Shown one piece after another: positions 51,221 to 64,000 of a DNA stretch of 64,000 nt. Both the position numbers and the translations under genes were made by a program. The notes beneath the pieces are model-generated. The model saw only the letters and a list, made by a program, of their open reading frames with translations. It was not told where the DNA came from and made no database searches. The stretch's first letter is position 1. Each line of letters opens with the position of its first letter. This stretch comes from Lethocerus indicus (taxonomy: Eukaryota; Arthropoda; Insecta; Hemiptera; Belostomatidae), in NCBI GenBank assembly GCA_019843655.1, contig JACDQD010000004.1, forward strand, positions 25,741,872 to 25,805,871, in the 5' to 3' direction.

Positions 51221-52690
51221 AAAATAATGAAGTCATGTTGTGTGTCGAGTTTCGCTGTAAAGACATGCTAATCATAACAAGTCGGCCCATTAGGTTTAGC
51301 ATTGTTGGTTCTGGCGGCCGGCTGTCTGCCCCGGATGATTAATGAGCCCCGTTCCGCCGTACCGAAATGAGCTTCCTCCGTTCTTCACAGTGTCTCGCGT
51401 CTCAATATCGGCCGACATTATAATACAAAATACAAATCTGTACAAATTGGTAACTCCCTCGCTTCGCCATTCAAAATATCAGTGAACAGTTATTAGATTA
51501 AATATTGACAATCATATTTTCTACACTTCCCCCGTGATTTAGGGACTTTCAGTGCCTAAGTATGTCCAACTGATTCCCTCCCCGAATTGGTTCGTTGGTG
51601 CACAGTAGAAATGTGTACGTAGTTGCATATTCGAGTAATAACATGCTGCGACTTAAATGACCCGCACATCAGAGTAACACGAAACGATGGAACGTAATTT
51701 CGGTGCTCTTATTTTCGTACTTATTTAATGGAAATTTCCGTGCTAATAGAAGTGTCGGCACGGCGATCCCAAAATTTTGAAAGTGAGTCTTTCTACAACG
51801 TCGTACAAGTTTCGCTTTATTTTTTTTTCAGAAAAAAAATTCGATCGGTTCGTAAACACAGCGGCAATCTCGAACGCGATACAATAAAGTTGGTAATGTT
51901 GCCCGTTTCGAAATTTTTCAGACACTTCATTATCAAACGTAATTGCATCTTAAACAAAAGGCGTCAAAAATGAATGTTTACAGTTTACGGATTTACTGTT
52001 TTCTGCGTCGGAAACAACAATAATCGGCTTTGTTTTCAGCATATCGATCGCGAACAATCTCGAGATATGAAATCGAAACTCGCGAGCCCAACAACGTCGC
52101 TGGGTGAGGGCTGTTCAGACGGCCTCTCTCTCTCTCTTGAGAGTGTGAAATTTATTTGGAGGTCATTTCCTCTCGGTTCGGACTCATCGTTACGCAACTG
52201 TTCATTGTTCCCGCCTCGAGATATTTATTTTCTTTACAATTGTTCCCTTTCTTCTTGTTATATCTTTTTGAGCGCCGCGGAAAAAATGCGAACTGTTTAG
52301 GAAGTAATTGAGATTTACACCTGTCAGGATTCTTGACGCCGGTACAAAAAAAAGTCGCAGCCGTCAACCGCTCTATCGGTCTAATCTTTCGAGTTATTTC
52401 GTTTAATTTCCAGCGATATTTGGAATTTTTCGTTTTGGAACTAGACAGTTTTCGGTCTTATAATCAATTTAAACTGTTGTCTGGCAGTACCGTCTACCGA
52501 GTTTTCTATTTCTCCCAATCAAGGCATGCGAGTTGCGTATGTCACTTGAGTTCCTGGCCGGTGCCCCGTTACTGTAGGTCAACCGCAGGTTCACCACAGC
52601 TTTGCCAGACGCATCTATTGTAAATAAACTGTTTAGTTTTAAAGCCAGTTTGACCCGAGTCCCAAACGCACATAGAGAAACATCTTTAAT

Positions 52691-53959
52691 TGATATTAGA
52701 TTTTAGGGGCTGCAGCATGAAAGAATGCTGCGTGGATGATGGTGGGGGGCGGGGGAAGTTCTGGTCCACCTCCGATCTTTAATAGTTGACCCGGTAAATT
52801 ATAGCGCCCACCCCCCCGAGCCGCCAGAAAAACTGTTATTAAGGAGGAGAGACCATTAGGAAACAAGTGACCGTTTAAGAGATAATTGTCGTTTAGCATA
52901 AAGTGGGCAGCAATTATGCCGATTGATAGCTTTTAATAGATTTATAATCCGGATATTCTTTGCGCTGGCCCGGCCCAGTAGTTGTTGCGGGTGTGGAGGC
53001 CGACCAGTAGTACTATTAGGTGGGGCGAGGGCCACCGCCGCTAGTGCTCCATTATTTCCTCCAGTAATGGGGGAGCGATTTTCTCGTCACGGGGTTCTAA
53101 TCGCCCTCCCTCTCTCCCTCCTCCCTCCTCCCTCCCACAACCCAGGACTTGAGTTAGAACTGACGTCCGAGCGTTTAGCCTATAAATACGGGCGGTCCCC
53201 GTATCCGAGAACGCTTTCGCGATTCCGGCCCCATTATCGCGCCCTTGGAGGCGTACCGTAGGGAATTTAAATATTACCGGCCGCCGCGGAGCTATAAATT
53301 GGACAAATCATTATAATTCCGGCCGAACAAGGGTGTCGTCGTAATAATTTGCATCCGTGCAGCGTGCGCGCCAATTAATATTATTTCACGCTAGTACTTC
53401 CGCTACTGGAACACGTCTGAAAATTGCTGAGGCATAATCCACGTATAAATAGGTCCGTCAGACAATTACATAGTGTAAAGATATTCAAATCCTTATTGTC
53501 CCGCCAATAACCTCATTCGGGGGACGAAAAATATCACCGTTTTGATTTAAAATGTATCTGCAATTCAATTGAGGAGGAATGGTCAATTTCGATAACGTGA
53601 CCTTTACACGTTTGGTTGTAATGTTGTCGATCAATTTCATATGCCGGATATATTCACAATTGTCCTCTAAATATTTCGTAGGCTACTTCTGGTGGAAATA
53701 GATAGGCACCTACTCACTATACTAGTCTGTTTTGCCTGGTTTATAGTGAAGCTGTCACAATTTGAGCTGGTGACGTAGAATATGCGCCCTGTTGTATCGA
53801 GTTTGTTGGCGAATTACCAGGACGCCGGTGTGCGGGAAGTGTGTGGCTCCTTTCGGCGTTTCTTCGCATTGTATCCGCCCGAAGTGGGTACATAAATCGG
53901 GGTCCTCGGTCCGCTCCCGCTCAGCTTATCTCGCCGGTCTCGACACTGTAATTTGCTTT

Positions 53960-53997
<38 letters not shown>

Positions 53998-56900
53998 GCT
54001 CCGCCCGGGTCCCATTTATACACCGGCAGTGTTTGTACATCCGATACGGTTATAAATTGTCGAAGATGTCTCTCCCCTTAAAATCTACGCCCCCCCCCTT
54101 TCAGAAATTATTCTGGAAATTACCATCGTGGAGTCCTGTCGGATTCATAAATTCCACGCTTCCCCCCATAACTAAAAGCTCAAATGAATGGAGTCGGACT
54201 GCGTAAAATGATTTTAAATTGTTTCTTCCTCCTCTCCGGGAAATTTTATATAACAGTTTATTTTATTGCCCGGCATATTTAGAACCACTTTATTAATTGG
54301 TTCGACCTCATTCGAGTAATCGGAGATTAAGGGCATTCTAGAGAGGGAGCAGTGAAACAAGTCCTGTCTTGATCGTATTAAGGAGACGTTGCACAATCAT
54401 TTTCGGAATTTAATTCTAATTTAACATACGGATCGTGTGTTGCTCGCGAATTAATTTTTCCGAAGCTAAAGAAATCTTAACTGAAAGAATAAAGGGTATA
54501 GTTTAGGGATATAGTTCGTTGGCCTAATCTCGAGTGAAGGAGTGCGCATATACCGCGACTCTATTAGCGGAGAATTTGTGGCACTTGGCGCCTGACACGT
54601 GACCGCCTCCCCCGCCCCCATACCCTGTTGTATACCGATTCAATCATTTCTACAACGGCTTTACTACAGTCAGCTCGTTATCTCCTGGGACCTCGTTGTA
54701 ACGATTTTCGGAATACTTCCGAGTACTTTCAGTCTTCTTAGGTATGCGCCTAACTGTGTAAATGAAAATATTTAATTCTTTGTTCGCGATGTTTCATTAT
54801 TCCACACACGAGTTCTATTCGTTTTTCTTATAGAACATCAGTTTTGTCTAATCCGTGCGCTGTATTTTTGCGCCTTGAAACCGGAGCATTAATAGAAAAA
54901 GGAAAGGTCTTAATTGTTATTTGAGGGGACATCTCGAGTGCGGGGGTTTAATCGTATACTGGCCGCGGGCCACACATCTGGTCAGAGCGTCATTTTATAA
55001 TCCTTAATCGTCCCTATTATTGAACCGAACCGTGTACCGGATAGCGATAGAAATAAATAACGCGTTTGAAGAACAAGTCCGAAAAGCGCGCCGGTTATGT
55101 CTCGGCGGTCGTCGGCGCCGTATTTCAGTGGGGACAAATCGTTTTTAAGTGGGCCGCAGAAGGTGGATTTCGTAGGCAGCCGCCAGCCGAGCGCTCTCCA
55201 GACGGGGGTTATGCTAATGGTTTGATATATCAGAGTCGTGTTCGGCGTGTAATAGGCGCTCTTCGACGGGGCCGGTCGCCTCTATTTCTGGGGCCCTTTA
55301 AGAACCCCAGTGAATATTTAAGTGGGACTTGACGGCCGGGGTATCCCGTCCCTTATCAGTCGGGAGTGCTGTCCTCCTCTTCGGGGAACATTTATCCTAT
55401 CCGCGGGGGCCATCGTGTTTCGTTATCTGGACGTTAGTGTTCGGTCGATAGCCACTCGGGGCGGCACCTCACCGCGGCTTAATCACCGTCACGGCCGGGA
55501 TTGGGCGTTCATCGCCGCTTCCACGAAAACGCATTATTTTATACATCTCGACCCACCTGTTTCGACGGCCCGGTCCTGTTTATACACGCCCGGGTCCGCG
55601 ATAAATTCCCTTCGAGGCCGATAGAATTTTAAACCGCGTCTTCCTTAACTTAAAGGTTATGTAGATGAAGCGGAGACACGAGTAAGGCTTTATAGCCCTA
55701 TAGGAAGGGGCGGGTAGGAAGGCCCGAGTGGTAATCGTATTCTATTTCATGAAGTTTGTCCCGTTTCAGAGAGGGGTTTTCTGTATTGCTCGCGATACTT
55801 TCTCCATCGGATAGCTTTATGGCACTCTACAGGACAAGTACATTTTTTTCGGAATGTATCGAGCATCACGCATCCCAGAGTCGTTTCTAACATGTGGCGT
55901 GTTTACGCTGTACTGTCATCCTACGGTGTTTATTTTAAAAAGATTTTCGGTTATTTTTCGCTTATTTAAACTACGAAATATTCTTAAATTTCTTGCGAGT
56001 TTCTGAATATTCCGATTGCCCTTCGGTCTATTACCGCGACAGTACCGTTGCTCTCAATATGTATGGGCAGTCTCGGATTTAATTGCCATTTGGACAGTAG
56101 GCGCCCCCTCAGTTTCGTCCTAAGGAAACCTGAGTATATATTTGTAAGGAACTTACAAAGGAGTTATGCGAGGCAAGAGACTTTGCTATGTGTTTAGCAG
56201 CGGAAGACTTGATGCGGTGTTTGGCAGGGCAGGGTAGAGGCGGCTATTGTTTTCCGACACGGCGTCTGGCTGACGTCGTTATCTCTACAGTGTTAATCTG
56301 TGCCCGGTCTGCTCCGCAGCCGATATTGGCGGTCACACTTCCTCGATTAGTGATCTATTTTTCGCCACGCTCCTTTAGCGACAGATTTGCCTTGATCGCG
56401 ACAGAATGATGTCTTCGGGGGAGAAACGAAAGCGATTCCAAAGACTGCTCAACGCTAACTGACTGACGATCGGAACAAATTGGCCGATACAGTAATTGAC
56501 ATGAATTATGAACTATGTCTGGTGACAATGATTTAGTTACCGTGTCTGGAACTGAGGGGGTTTTCCCTCTGCGAGATTCCCTCCGCCGTCGGATGACCCT
56601 CGCCCTCTGCGAGATTCGACAGAGGAAGCTGACGGCGGGAATGGGCCAAAAATAATTCACATCTGAGCGACAGGTTGACGAACCAGGCAGTATTGAGAGC
56701 AGAACTCTCGCAAATGCCGACCAAAAAAAAAATTTCTGGCAAAAAACAAATTATTCACATACTGGTACATGCTTTATATTTAACCCGATTACCCGTAATT
56801 ATAATTGTAAAAATAGCAACACCGATTGCATTGGTTTCTATGCCCATATAAGATTCTTCTGCCTGATAAGTATAGTAAAACATGCAGCGTCTCCCGCACT

Positions 56901-57150
56901 CCTTGTCAAACGCGAAAGTTATCGTGCATTGGCAGCTGCAAACTGATACCGTCAACTTAATTTTAAAATTATACAATCGGGGAAAAAATAAATTATCGAC
57001 CGCCTGTCAAGATTGGAATTGAGTGGCGCTAGAGTGGTCCTACCCCCCGGTACCGGATTGGGTATCTCAGTCCATCGATCTCCTTGAAAATACGCCACCT
57101 ATTGCAAAGTCATCGGCACCTGTACGTACCGTCTCGAGTGTCCTTCCTCG
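52691..57150. other. No gene recognised; GC-rich block at 52.7-55.7 kb
   Basis: This section contains several GC-framed TATA-like words: cctataaatacgggcgg at 53179-53195 and gcggagctataaattgg at 53287-53303. No initiator-linked open frame follows them that I could recognise as a gene. Confidence 0.45.
53964..53995. repeat. (CT)n microsatellite
   Basis: Near-perfect CT run of about 32 bp. Confidence 0.9.
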
Positions 57151-57590
57151 CGAAACAATTTCGGGTTATTATTGATTATAAAATTTAAAAGTCTGTTTAA
57201 ATTTTTTATGGAACGTATCGACCTAAACACAATGACAAAGAAGAGACGGGAAAAAGGTCTCATTATGGAGGTCGACACAGAAAGCAGGTGCAGAAGGGGA
57301 ACAGTTCAGATCCTTCCCGGCACTCAAAATTTCAACTGGGCAAAGACACAGGTGAGAAAATCGTTAGCGTGACTTGTCTCAATCTGTGTGATCTTCTGAA
57401 GCACTTTGAGGGTCTCCGGATCTGGTCCAGCCTTCACTAAGACAACACTCGTTCCTCCGTGGAGTGGTCCCGCCCCTAAATACTTCCACCGCCAGCCATA
57501 TGATGAGCTTGCCACACTTTCACAACTGTTCCGGCTGAAATCCGCGAATCATTCCCTTAATAAGCCGCACTCGTACCCGATTTAAAACCT
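57151..57590. other. Unassigned stretch open on both strands, possible decayed coding DNA
   Basis: Plus strand: a frame starting at 57172 runs through VDTESRCRRGTVQILPGTQN (about 57273-57332) and meets a good donor (acacag/gtgaga) at 57351. Minus strand: a frame from about 57550 down to 57324 reads through GAGPLHGGTSVVLVKAGPDP. Codon choice looks less AT-biased than in neighbouring DNA. I recognise neither product; a decayed transposon or chance are both possible. Confidence 0.25.
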
Positions 57591-58717
57591 GAAAATTACA
57601 CTAGCCCAGTATTTTATACTGCTACATTAGACGATAGTGGAAACAGTATTCTTAGACCTCCTGTCCGGATAAACGTTTTTCAATGTTCTATCCTTTGAAT
57701 GGAAATTATTATACTATCTTCAAATATTTTGGTTTCCTTGGGAAAATTATAAATAAAATTTATAATTAAATACAAAACTTCGGTGGCTTTGGCTCGGTAG
57801 CGCACTACCAGTTGGCAATAACTAGAGAACTCCATCCCTGATGTTGGCCTTTAGGCTGGTATTTCTATTTGAGATTAAAATCGTACTTCGGCTGACATTT
57901 GGTGGGGCACAGAGCTTTCGAAATTTAATACGGCCCCGAACTGAACGACGTTGTTGTCATCCCTAAACGTCGGGTATACAAAACCGGTCTTATTGTATAA
58001 TTATGCCGGGGCGTCCGATAACGGGACACAATGCCGGCATCAATCTACCGACCCGAGAGACAGAACACTTTGTCGTCGGCCAACGAAACACTGGGACACA
58101 AGAAGTGTCGCCGCTAGTTTGCAAATTAATTTGCACAATTAATTGATAATTATCGGCGAAGCTTCGGGACGGTATCTCGACTGTTAGACAACAGTCTGGA
58201 GCCCTAATAAAACATAACCCGACTGCAACTCTGTCTGTCGAGACAGACTGAGATTGATGGGTTCGAGATAACATTGTACGATTGGCCTAAAACATTATTA
58301 TGCTCTTGTAATCGTCGTGTAATCTTTTTATCCTGAAAGTTTGAAATTGAACCCCGGTACGTATAACCAGTGACACGAGTCGATACAGTCCTGAAACAAG
58401 GAGACGATATTTGACCGATAGGATTAAAATTCGACTATAGTGGCAATGCAGAAATTTGAAGCCGTATTTACTCCACAGACCTTAATGAACAGCATTATTG
58501 GCCTCGGTTATCCTACGGTCTAGTTTTTCGAGAGTTTCTCGATAGGTTTAATATTTTGCGACATACGACGCTTTCAATTTATAATTCGAAACTCCAGGTT
58601 GGTGTATCTAGTATGGTATCGTTTTAGCTACCGGCTCGGGCCCGATGCCAAATCGTTATAGTAATAGACCGAACGAGGGAGAAACCGCCTATGCTCGTGT
58701 TTAAAATATTGGCTCCC

Positions 58718-58742
58718 TATCTCTCTCTCTCTCTCGCTCTCA
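58718..58742. repeat. (CT)n microsatellite
   Basis: CT run with one CG interruption. Confidence 0.8.
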
Positions 58743-58942
58743 CTCAGTGTCCCCACCCGAGGAGACGCCAGCCTTGTATATTTGTTGAGGGGCGCGCGCC
58801 GGTGTGCGTGAGGCTATGTTAATTTGAACATAATATAGCAACTATTTATGCAGATTTTATTGGGCTTTTATTTAAAATACCTCACCTGTTTAAGTGTATC
58901 GGGGAGTCGGCCTTTTGAATTTATGGCCGTTGCGTAATTTGA

Positions 58943-58960
58943 GAGCTCCGCGCGGAGCTC
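58943..58960. promoter_or_regulatory. 18-bp perfect palindrome next to a TATA-like word
   Basis: gagctccgcgcggagctc is an exact palindrome. It is followed at once by cgctataaattggg. A closely similar gcggagctataaattgg occurs at 53287-53303. Any promoter role is inference. Confidence 0.35.
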
Positions 58961-60245
58961 CGCTATAAATTGGGATTTCTCTGAGAAAAACCGCTCAAAC
59001 CGCTCGCTCTCTATTTGTCGGGGCGCCCTCTTTTTGACGCCGGACCCCTCTGTAATTTTCTTTGAGAATCGCTCTCCGCCGCCGATTTATAAATGGCATA
59101 TCTGCGTTTTCGAAAGCCGAACGCCGGCCTATAAATTATCCCGGGCGACCGATGCCTTTTGTGGCCGGTGTCGATTTTTACGGACATAATCGGGCCCGTA
59201 TAGACTTTCGGCGATCACTTTATAATACAATATTTGGACTACGGTTCGGAATTATAGATACAATACGATTGATGAATTGTTCGAAATTTTATTGTTTATA
59301 GCGGTGGTAAACCGTTACGTAAATTCCGACAATTTATGAAATTTGTGGGTCGGCGTTGTACAACAGTAATTACTACCCCCCGTAGCGATGCATAGTTTTC
59401 AAACATTTTTCGGTAATATTGGAATTATGAAAGCATTGATGACCGCTTTTCGTCGTAACGTGGGGCGATTTGGATGGAGGGTGGTAATAGTGGATGGTTT
59501 ATAGTTCAATTAATATTTCATCCGTCCGGTGTTTCGGTTGGCTCTAGGGCCGGTACAGAGGGCCCCGTGTGGAACACAGACTCGCGGCCTACAATACATA
59601 TTTATGGTCGGTTTACGTTTATTTATGACTGCCGGAAGGGGGAGGGAAGCGTTGGCCATAACAATATTATAGAACCCCTAACATGTATGTGTTGAACATT
59701 TTGTGTTCTCGCGAGGGCGCCGTCTCCCTCGCTCCCTCCCGCGCGCCTACATATATATGACCCAAACGCGTGTATCTCTGCAAGATAAAAGAAACATGTT
59801 CTCAGTTTAATTTAGGCGAGTCGATATTTTCCCTTTTTGTTAAAGGCGTTAAATAAAAGAAAGTGGATCAAATTCCTGGTCGGGGTCGATCCATTACGGA
59901 GGCGCCTGTGGGAACGGCAGGTGTTCGAGGAATCCGGACGCCGGTGGAGGTGGAGAGTCGAGGGCCTGGAATTTTCTTCGGCTCCTCCTTTTTTGGATGT
60001 TCGTCCCCTCCTCCGGCTCCCGATTTTCTCCTAATTTGTCTAATTAGTTCCTCTAATTTGGACTGTGCCTTATATATTATGTGGCGTGTTCCCGAACGGA
60101 CATCTGCACCTGGATAGTTATGACATTGCTACGAATTAATATCGGGGAATTTACACTTTTATTCATTTTACGGATACAATGAAAAAATTCCATTGTAAGA
60201 ATACGAAGGAACGAGTACTTATGAAGATAAGAATGTTTAATGGCA

Positions 60246-60260
60246 AACCTAACCTAACCT
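60246..60260. repeat. Three AACCT units (insect telomere-type word)
   Basis: aacctaacctaacct, three units of the complement of TTAGG, the common insect telomere repeat. Three units are too few to call an interstitial telomere; chance is a fair explanation. Confidence 0.4.
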
Positions 60261-60695
60261 CACCCCAGAACTGAAAAACTAAACCGGCAGTAAACCAGGG
60301 AAGTCTAATTGTTTGCATTTCTATCGAATAGAATAATAGTTTCGAGTTATAAATCACAGATCTACGTCTAACTGAACTGCAGTATTTCGAGGAATTCCTA
60401 TTTATCAGAGTGGTGAAAATTCGGCTAGTCCATTCAGCGGATTAAGTTCGTTCCCGGTGTGAATTCCACGGGACAGCTATTTAGACTCAGTTATTGGTCT
60501 AGGTAAACGGTTCCGTTGGAGAATTCTTGGACGGAGTTATGTGTGGGAAACCTTTGAAACGTACCTGACTGCCAGGTTCTGGTTGATTTCTTTCTGCTTT
60601 GACCGGCCGGGGCTATTAAGGTCAGTTTTACGGGCTGGAAGGCGGAGACCGAAACGAAGCGGGCGGTCAGCGCTTTTCACGCCTGGAAAAACCTG

Positions 60696-60728
60696 GCCCT
60701 CCCTCCCTCTCTCTCCCTCCCTCCCTCC
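60696..60728. repeat. (CCCT)n simple repeat
   Basis: Runs of ccctccct interrupted by a short CT stretch. Confidence 0.8.
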
Positions 60729-62008
60729 ATGACTTACCTTTCATGGGGGGGACATTGAACGCGCCGAACGCGACCCGTGCATTTGAGAATAAGGCAACGG
60801 TGAACCATACAGCCAACCTCACGTTCAATTCTTTTGTTAACTACCTTTTTGTTGTATTTGGATACGATGAAGAAACACATTTCTGTTCCTGCTATTTCAT
60901 TCCGGAAATTTAATCGAATTATTCCAGTCATTTTCATTCACAGTTGATACGAAATTTAATATTTGTAAACTCATTTTCCTGGACCATTTCTCTATCATCA
61001 GAATAATCTCCTTATTCAATTTCAATTAGTCAGTCGCTGAAGAACGTCAGCGATGTCTCGTCATTGAACTATGACTATCTCTAAAAGGAAAAAGCGAAAA
61101 CTTTTTGTTTTGTGTTTCTTTTCAGGGCTATAATACCTAATTGTACCCACAATGCAGTAAAACTGTCACCAACTCCTGAACAATGCCGAAACTCTCCACA
61201 TATGAATGTCGACATGTCATATCAAAACACGCTAGTACGGTCTCAGACCGGTAGATGGCTCACAGTTAGTAATTTATCCTTATTTTGTTATCGCGCGTCG
61301 AACTGTTCGTTTCTTTTCCCACTCGTGTCGGTGTTTCGACTGCGCCTGACATAAACAGTACGCACAGAGTACGCTCAGTGGACTGCTGTGGAGATAACAC
61401 GTATAGAAATTCAGCCTTTCGACCTAATCTAATCAACTTGCGAACTACTGCTAAGAAAGTGGACAATTGGTTATCCGAAAGTAATATAGGTTATTATTTG
61501 AACGCAAATATTATGCAAAAAGGTTTTTTCTTAAGTCGTCGGGCCGCGCGAGGGTTTTTTTGTTATTTTTCCTTTTGAGAAAAGCCGTCGCGACGCTGTT
61601 TTGTCGCGCCGTCGCGATTTTGAACGGTTCGAATTCCGAAAAGCGGCCGAAAGGACCGGCGTTTCGGAACTGATCACCACGATGATTGGATCGTTTTTAA
61701 GGTTTTGTTCCAGTTCTGGGGCCGGGCGGCCATTAGAGCGGATTGTACAAAAGGGGGCTGTTTTGCGGGCCGCGGCGGAACTCCCTCGTCGGGGGTTTCA
61801 CACGTCCGACCACCCAGAGACAATGGCCGCCCCTCCCGTCCCTCCCGCTCCCATTGTTGTCATTGTCTGCCTCGGGGACCTTGAAATCGTCCCTTTTTCT
61901 GTACACCTGTACCGAGCTGAACTATTTTCAGTATTCCCCGTTTTTAAGCCATATTATTAGTTAAAAAGGTATACACACTTCTCGCCTTAGTGAGTAGCGT
62001 GTCGTCGG

Positions 62009-62039
62009 TATATTAGTGGAAATTAATACCACTAATATA
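62009..62039. repeat. Perfect 11-bp inverted repeat with 9-base loop
   Basis: tatattagtgg, loop aaattaata, then ccactaatata. It would form a short stem-loop in either strand. No T run follows, and there is no gene next to it. Confidence 0.6.
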
Positions 62040-64000
62040 TTGGTCCGATAGAAATTTCGTATTCGCCAAATGTATTCTGGAATTGTATCCATGAAAACCT
62101 CTGAAGTTTGATAGTGATGTGTTATGGGGTGGGGTTTGTATGGGTCCGAAGGTGTGGAAGCGCGATGAATCACTGGGCCCGGGGCCCCAACTTTGTTTAG
62201 TAGTCGGCCTGTGTACCGGCCCCGTGTGGCCGGCTTATTATTTATGAGAAGCAGTTAAGTTGGAACCGAGAAGTCGTTTATTAAATAAACACCGGGTCTG
62301 TCCTCTCGTCCAACGTCTCCCGGCCGTTTTCCAACGTCTTCTTTATTCCGCCGGATAGGGCGACGACGCCCTTAAGTGAACCGTTCATCGGTTTCACAAT
62401 TTATGGGCCCCCGGCGGTCGCTCGGTTATGCGTGTATTTCTTTTTCATTATAAAATTTATCCCGCGCGATGCTATCTCCGCGTGATAAATGTGTACGGGA
62501 TTTAATGGGCGACGGAAAAATTGTGGCGGGCGGCTAGTATCTGTAGAATGATTTTGAAATGGCTCCGAGAGAAAATTGAATTTTCTATTACGATTAGCGA
62601 CAAAATATATTTCCAATTTCTATTTTAAGGCATTATGTAATCTGTCCTATTAGCATTTAACATTGCTAGAAGATTGCTATATTAGTACAATATAATGAAG
62701 TGCACACAGGATGCTTTATCGGCATACTGCTACCCTAATGAGTGTACACTGACGTGGATAGGACCGAACAAGTGGGGTTGATGTTATTTCTTTGTTCGAT
62801 TAACTGCGAACGGTCATAACTTACCGGAAGAAACTCTGAATTTCCACATTTTATTTCGAGTTGTGAACATAAAGATATATGATGAGGGCGGTGAAGGGAA
62901 GAAATAGGCACGGTAATGGCAACCTGATAGCCGGATGGGGAGGGGGGCTAAGTTGGTGCTGGGCGGCGGGCTGATTTATGCAAACCCGCACGACTCGTGT
63001 CGTTAGAGCGTGTCCGTTTCGCCGGCCGTTCGAAGTGTCGTCGTTAAATTATGAATTATAGCTCGTCACCCCGGCCCCATTCGACGGGCGAATAAACACC
63101 GCCGAATCGGTTAAATACTCCGATATGAAGAGGCGCAGTAACTGAAATTCCCCGGGTCTTGACCAGTCAAAAACGAAGGGAGCGATATTCCATGAGGACT
63201 GCAATTATAGTAAATCTAATTGTAGACTCCGCGGACTTTTATCGGTTTGTGACTCAATCCAATTCGGCGTTCTATATTGGCCGCATATTTATTAAAATCC
63301 GAGACCGGATCTAATATCGCATAGGGGACTCAGTATGCATTGGCCGGCGGTGGTTGGAGCTCCCCCCCTTCGCCACCACAAGGGCCTCCCCAATTAATTC
63401 CGATTTGTCTCCCGTAATGGCCGTAATACTATTATTCATTTCTTGTGTTGCTCAACACGGTGTTACTTCACGGAGAGAACTTTTCGGTTGCGTAACAACG
63501 GTAGGGCTACTGCTGTTTAGGTGGGCCCGTCAATTTGGAAATGGGGGCGGGACCAGAGATCGGAGATACCCCGCCACGGCTTTCACGGAGCCCGTTCGGC
63601 GTATTCATTTTCACGCTATAAGAATAGAGTTATGGAGAATGCGTACGGTGAAAAATCGTGATAACATAATCTGTCTGTCCTTAGGAGGTAAACCCACAGC
63701 ACTATGTATGCGTTCTGACAGTGGGCTGACAGAAGTAAATCGACTCCCTTCTTATTTATATTTTCTGTTCACCATTGACTAACATCTCTAAATATCAACG
63801 CGGACAAATATATTCCGATTCTTGAATATAACCATTATAACGGAAGGTGTTTAAATATTAGATACTATTTCAACTTATTTTAGTGGTGTCTATTTACTAC
63901 TTGTAAATGTGCCGACAAAAGGACATTTTATTTAACGATTATATGCAAGCTTTTTATTATAATTACATAAACTTCATTAGTGACAAATTATTTTGACTCT

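Larger units (their letters stand above)
40011..52690. other. No gene recognised; GC-rich section at about 43.0-46.4 kb
   Basis: GC-rich, CpG-containing DNA from about 43080 to 46400 is broken by short AT stretches and TAATTA-like words; the rest is AT-rich. The longest frames (up to 107 codons) show no motif. The (TA)n run at 51.15 kb is the only large simple repeat. Confidence 0.5.
57591..64000. other. No gene recognised; GC-rich patches with TATAAAT words at 58.8-59.2 kb
   Basis: Three TATAAAT-type words in GC-rich settings occur at 58964, 59087 and 59131. A 142-codon plus-strand frame at 63354-63782 is the longest outside the repeats but has no recognisable motif, and its composition matches its surroundings. 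Confidence 0.45.

Noticed and set aside
51077..51271. Tyr/Ile-repeat frame
   Set aside because: It is the translation of the (TA)n microsatellite.
57208..57260. MTKKRR start resembling ribosomal protein S26
   Set aside because: The likeness ends after six residues; the following sequence does not match S26.
60246..60260. Interstitial telomere (TTAGG)n
   Set aside because: Only three units are present, which is within chance for 64 kb of DNA and too short to mean a fusion or repair scar.
63354..63782. 142-codon frame, the longest uninterrupted one in the window
   Set aside because: It shows no domain, signal peptide or splice context, and its base composition equals that of the non-coding surroundings.

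Overview
The window looks like nuclear DNA of an arthropod, most likely an insect. The evidence is one spliced gene with eleven coding exons, short introns with GT..AG borders, CpG that is not visibly depleted, many CT/GA, CA and TA microsatellites, and short interspersed repeats. One repeat core (an inverted 'gatggc..gccgaaaccggt' type) is of a kind I remember from arthropod genomes. Species and order cannot be fixed from the sequence alone. There are no bacterial-type operons, ribosome binding sites or CRISPR arrays.

Only one gene can be supported. It lies on the minus strand, from a start codon at 26878 to a stop at 22540, and encodes an M17 leucine aminopeptidase (cytosol aminopeptidase, LAP3-like) of 523 residues. 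All eleven exons join in phase. The two-metal catalytic site is laid out with exactly the spacing of the bovine enzyme. One metal ligand, the Asp of the R-A-D-M motif, is replaced by Glu (residue 300). The N-terminus is rich in Arg and lacks acidic residues in its first 23 positions after Glu2, like a mitochondrial presequence. These traits recall the insect sperm leucyl-aminopeptidase (S-Lap) group, but that assignment is inference.

The other 59 kb or so (1-22.5 kb and 27-64 kb) hold no exon I can recognise. What they hold is repetitive or possibly regulatory. There is a family of small fold-back elements, with two composite copies flanked by direct repeats at 22.0 and 37.3 kb and four or more partial copies. 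There is a three-unit 70-bp tandem repeat at 7.7 kb, and a pair of about 110-bp direct repeats carrying a TATA-like box at 14.2 and 14.8 kb. Two tRNA-like segments, probably SINE fragments, lie at 15.1 and 40.7 kb. Several GC-rich blocks mixed with TAATTA and TATAAAT words lie at about 10-13, 18-21, 43-46, 52.7-55.7 and 58.6-63.3 kb. Such blocks could be cis-regulatory DNA of a gene outside the window, but composition alone cannot prove it.

The strongest candidates for something new are the fold-back repeat family and the altered metal site of the aminopeptidase.
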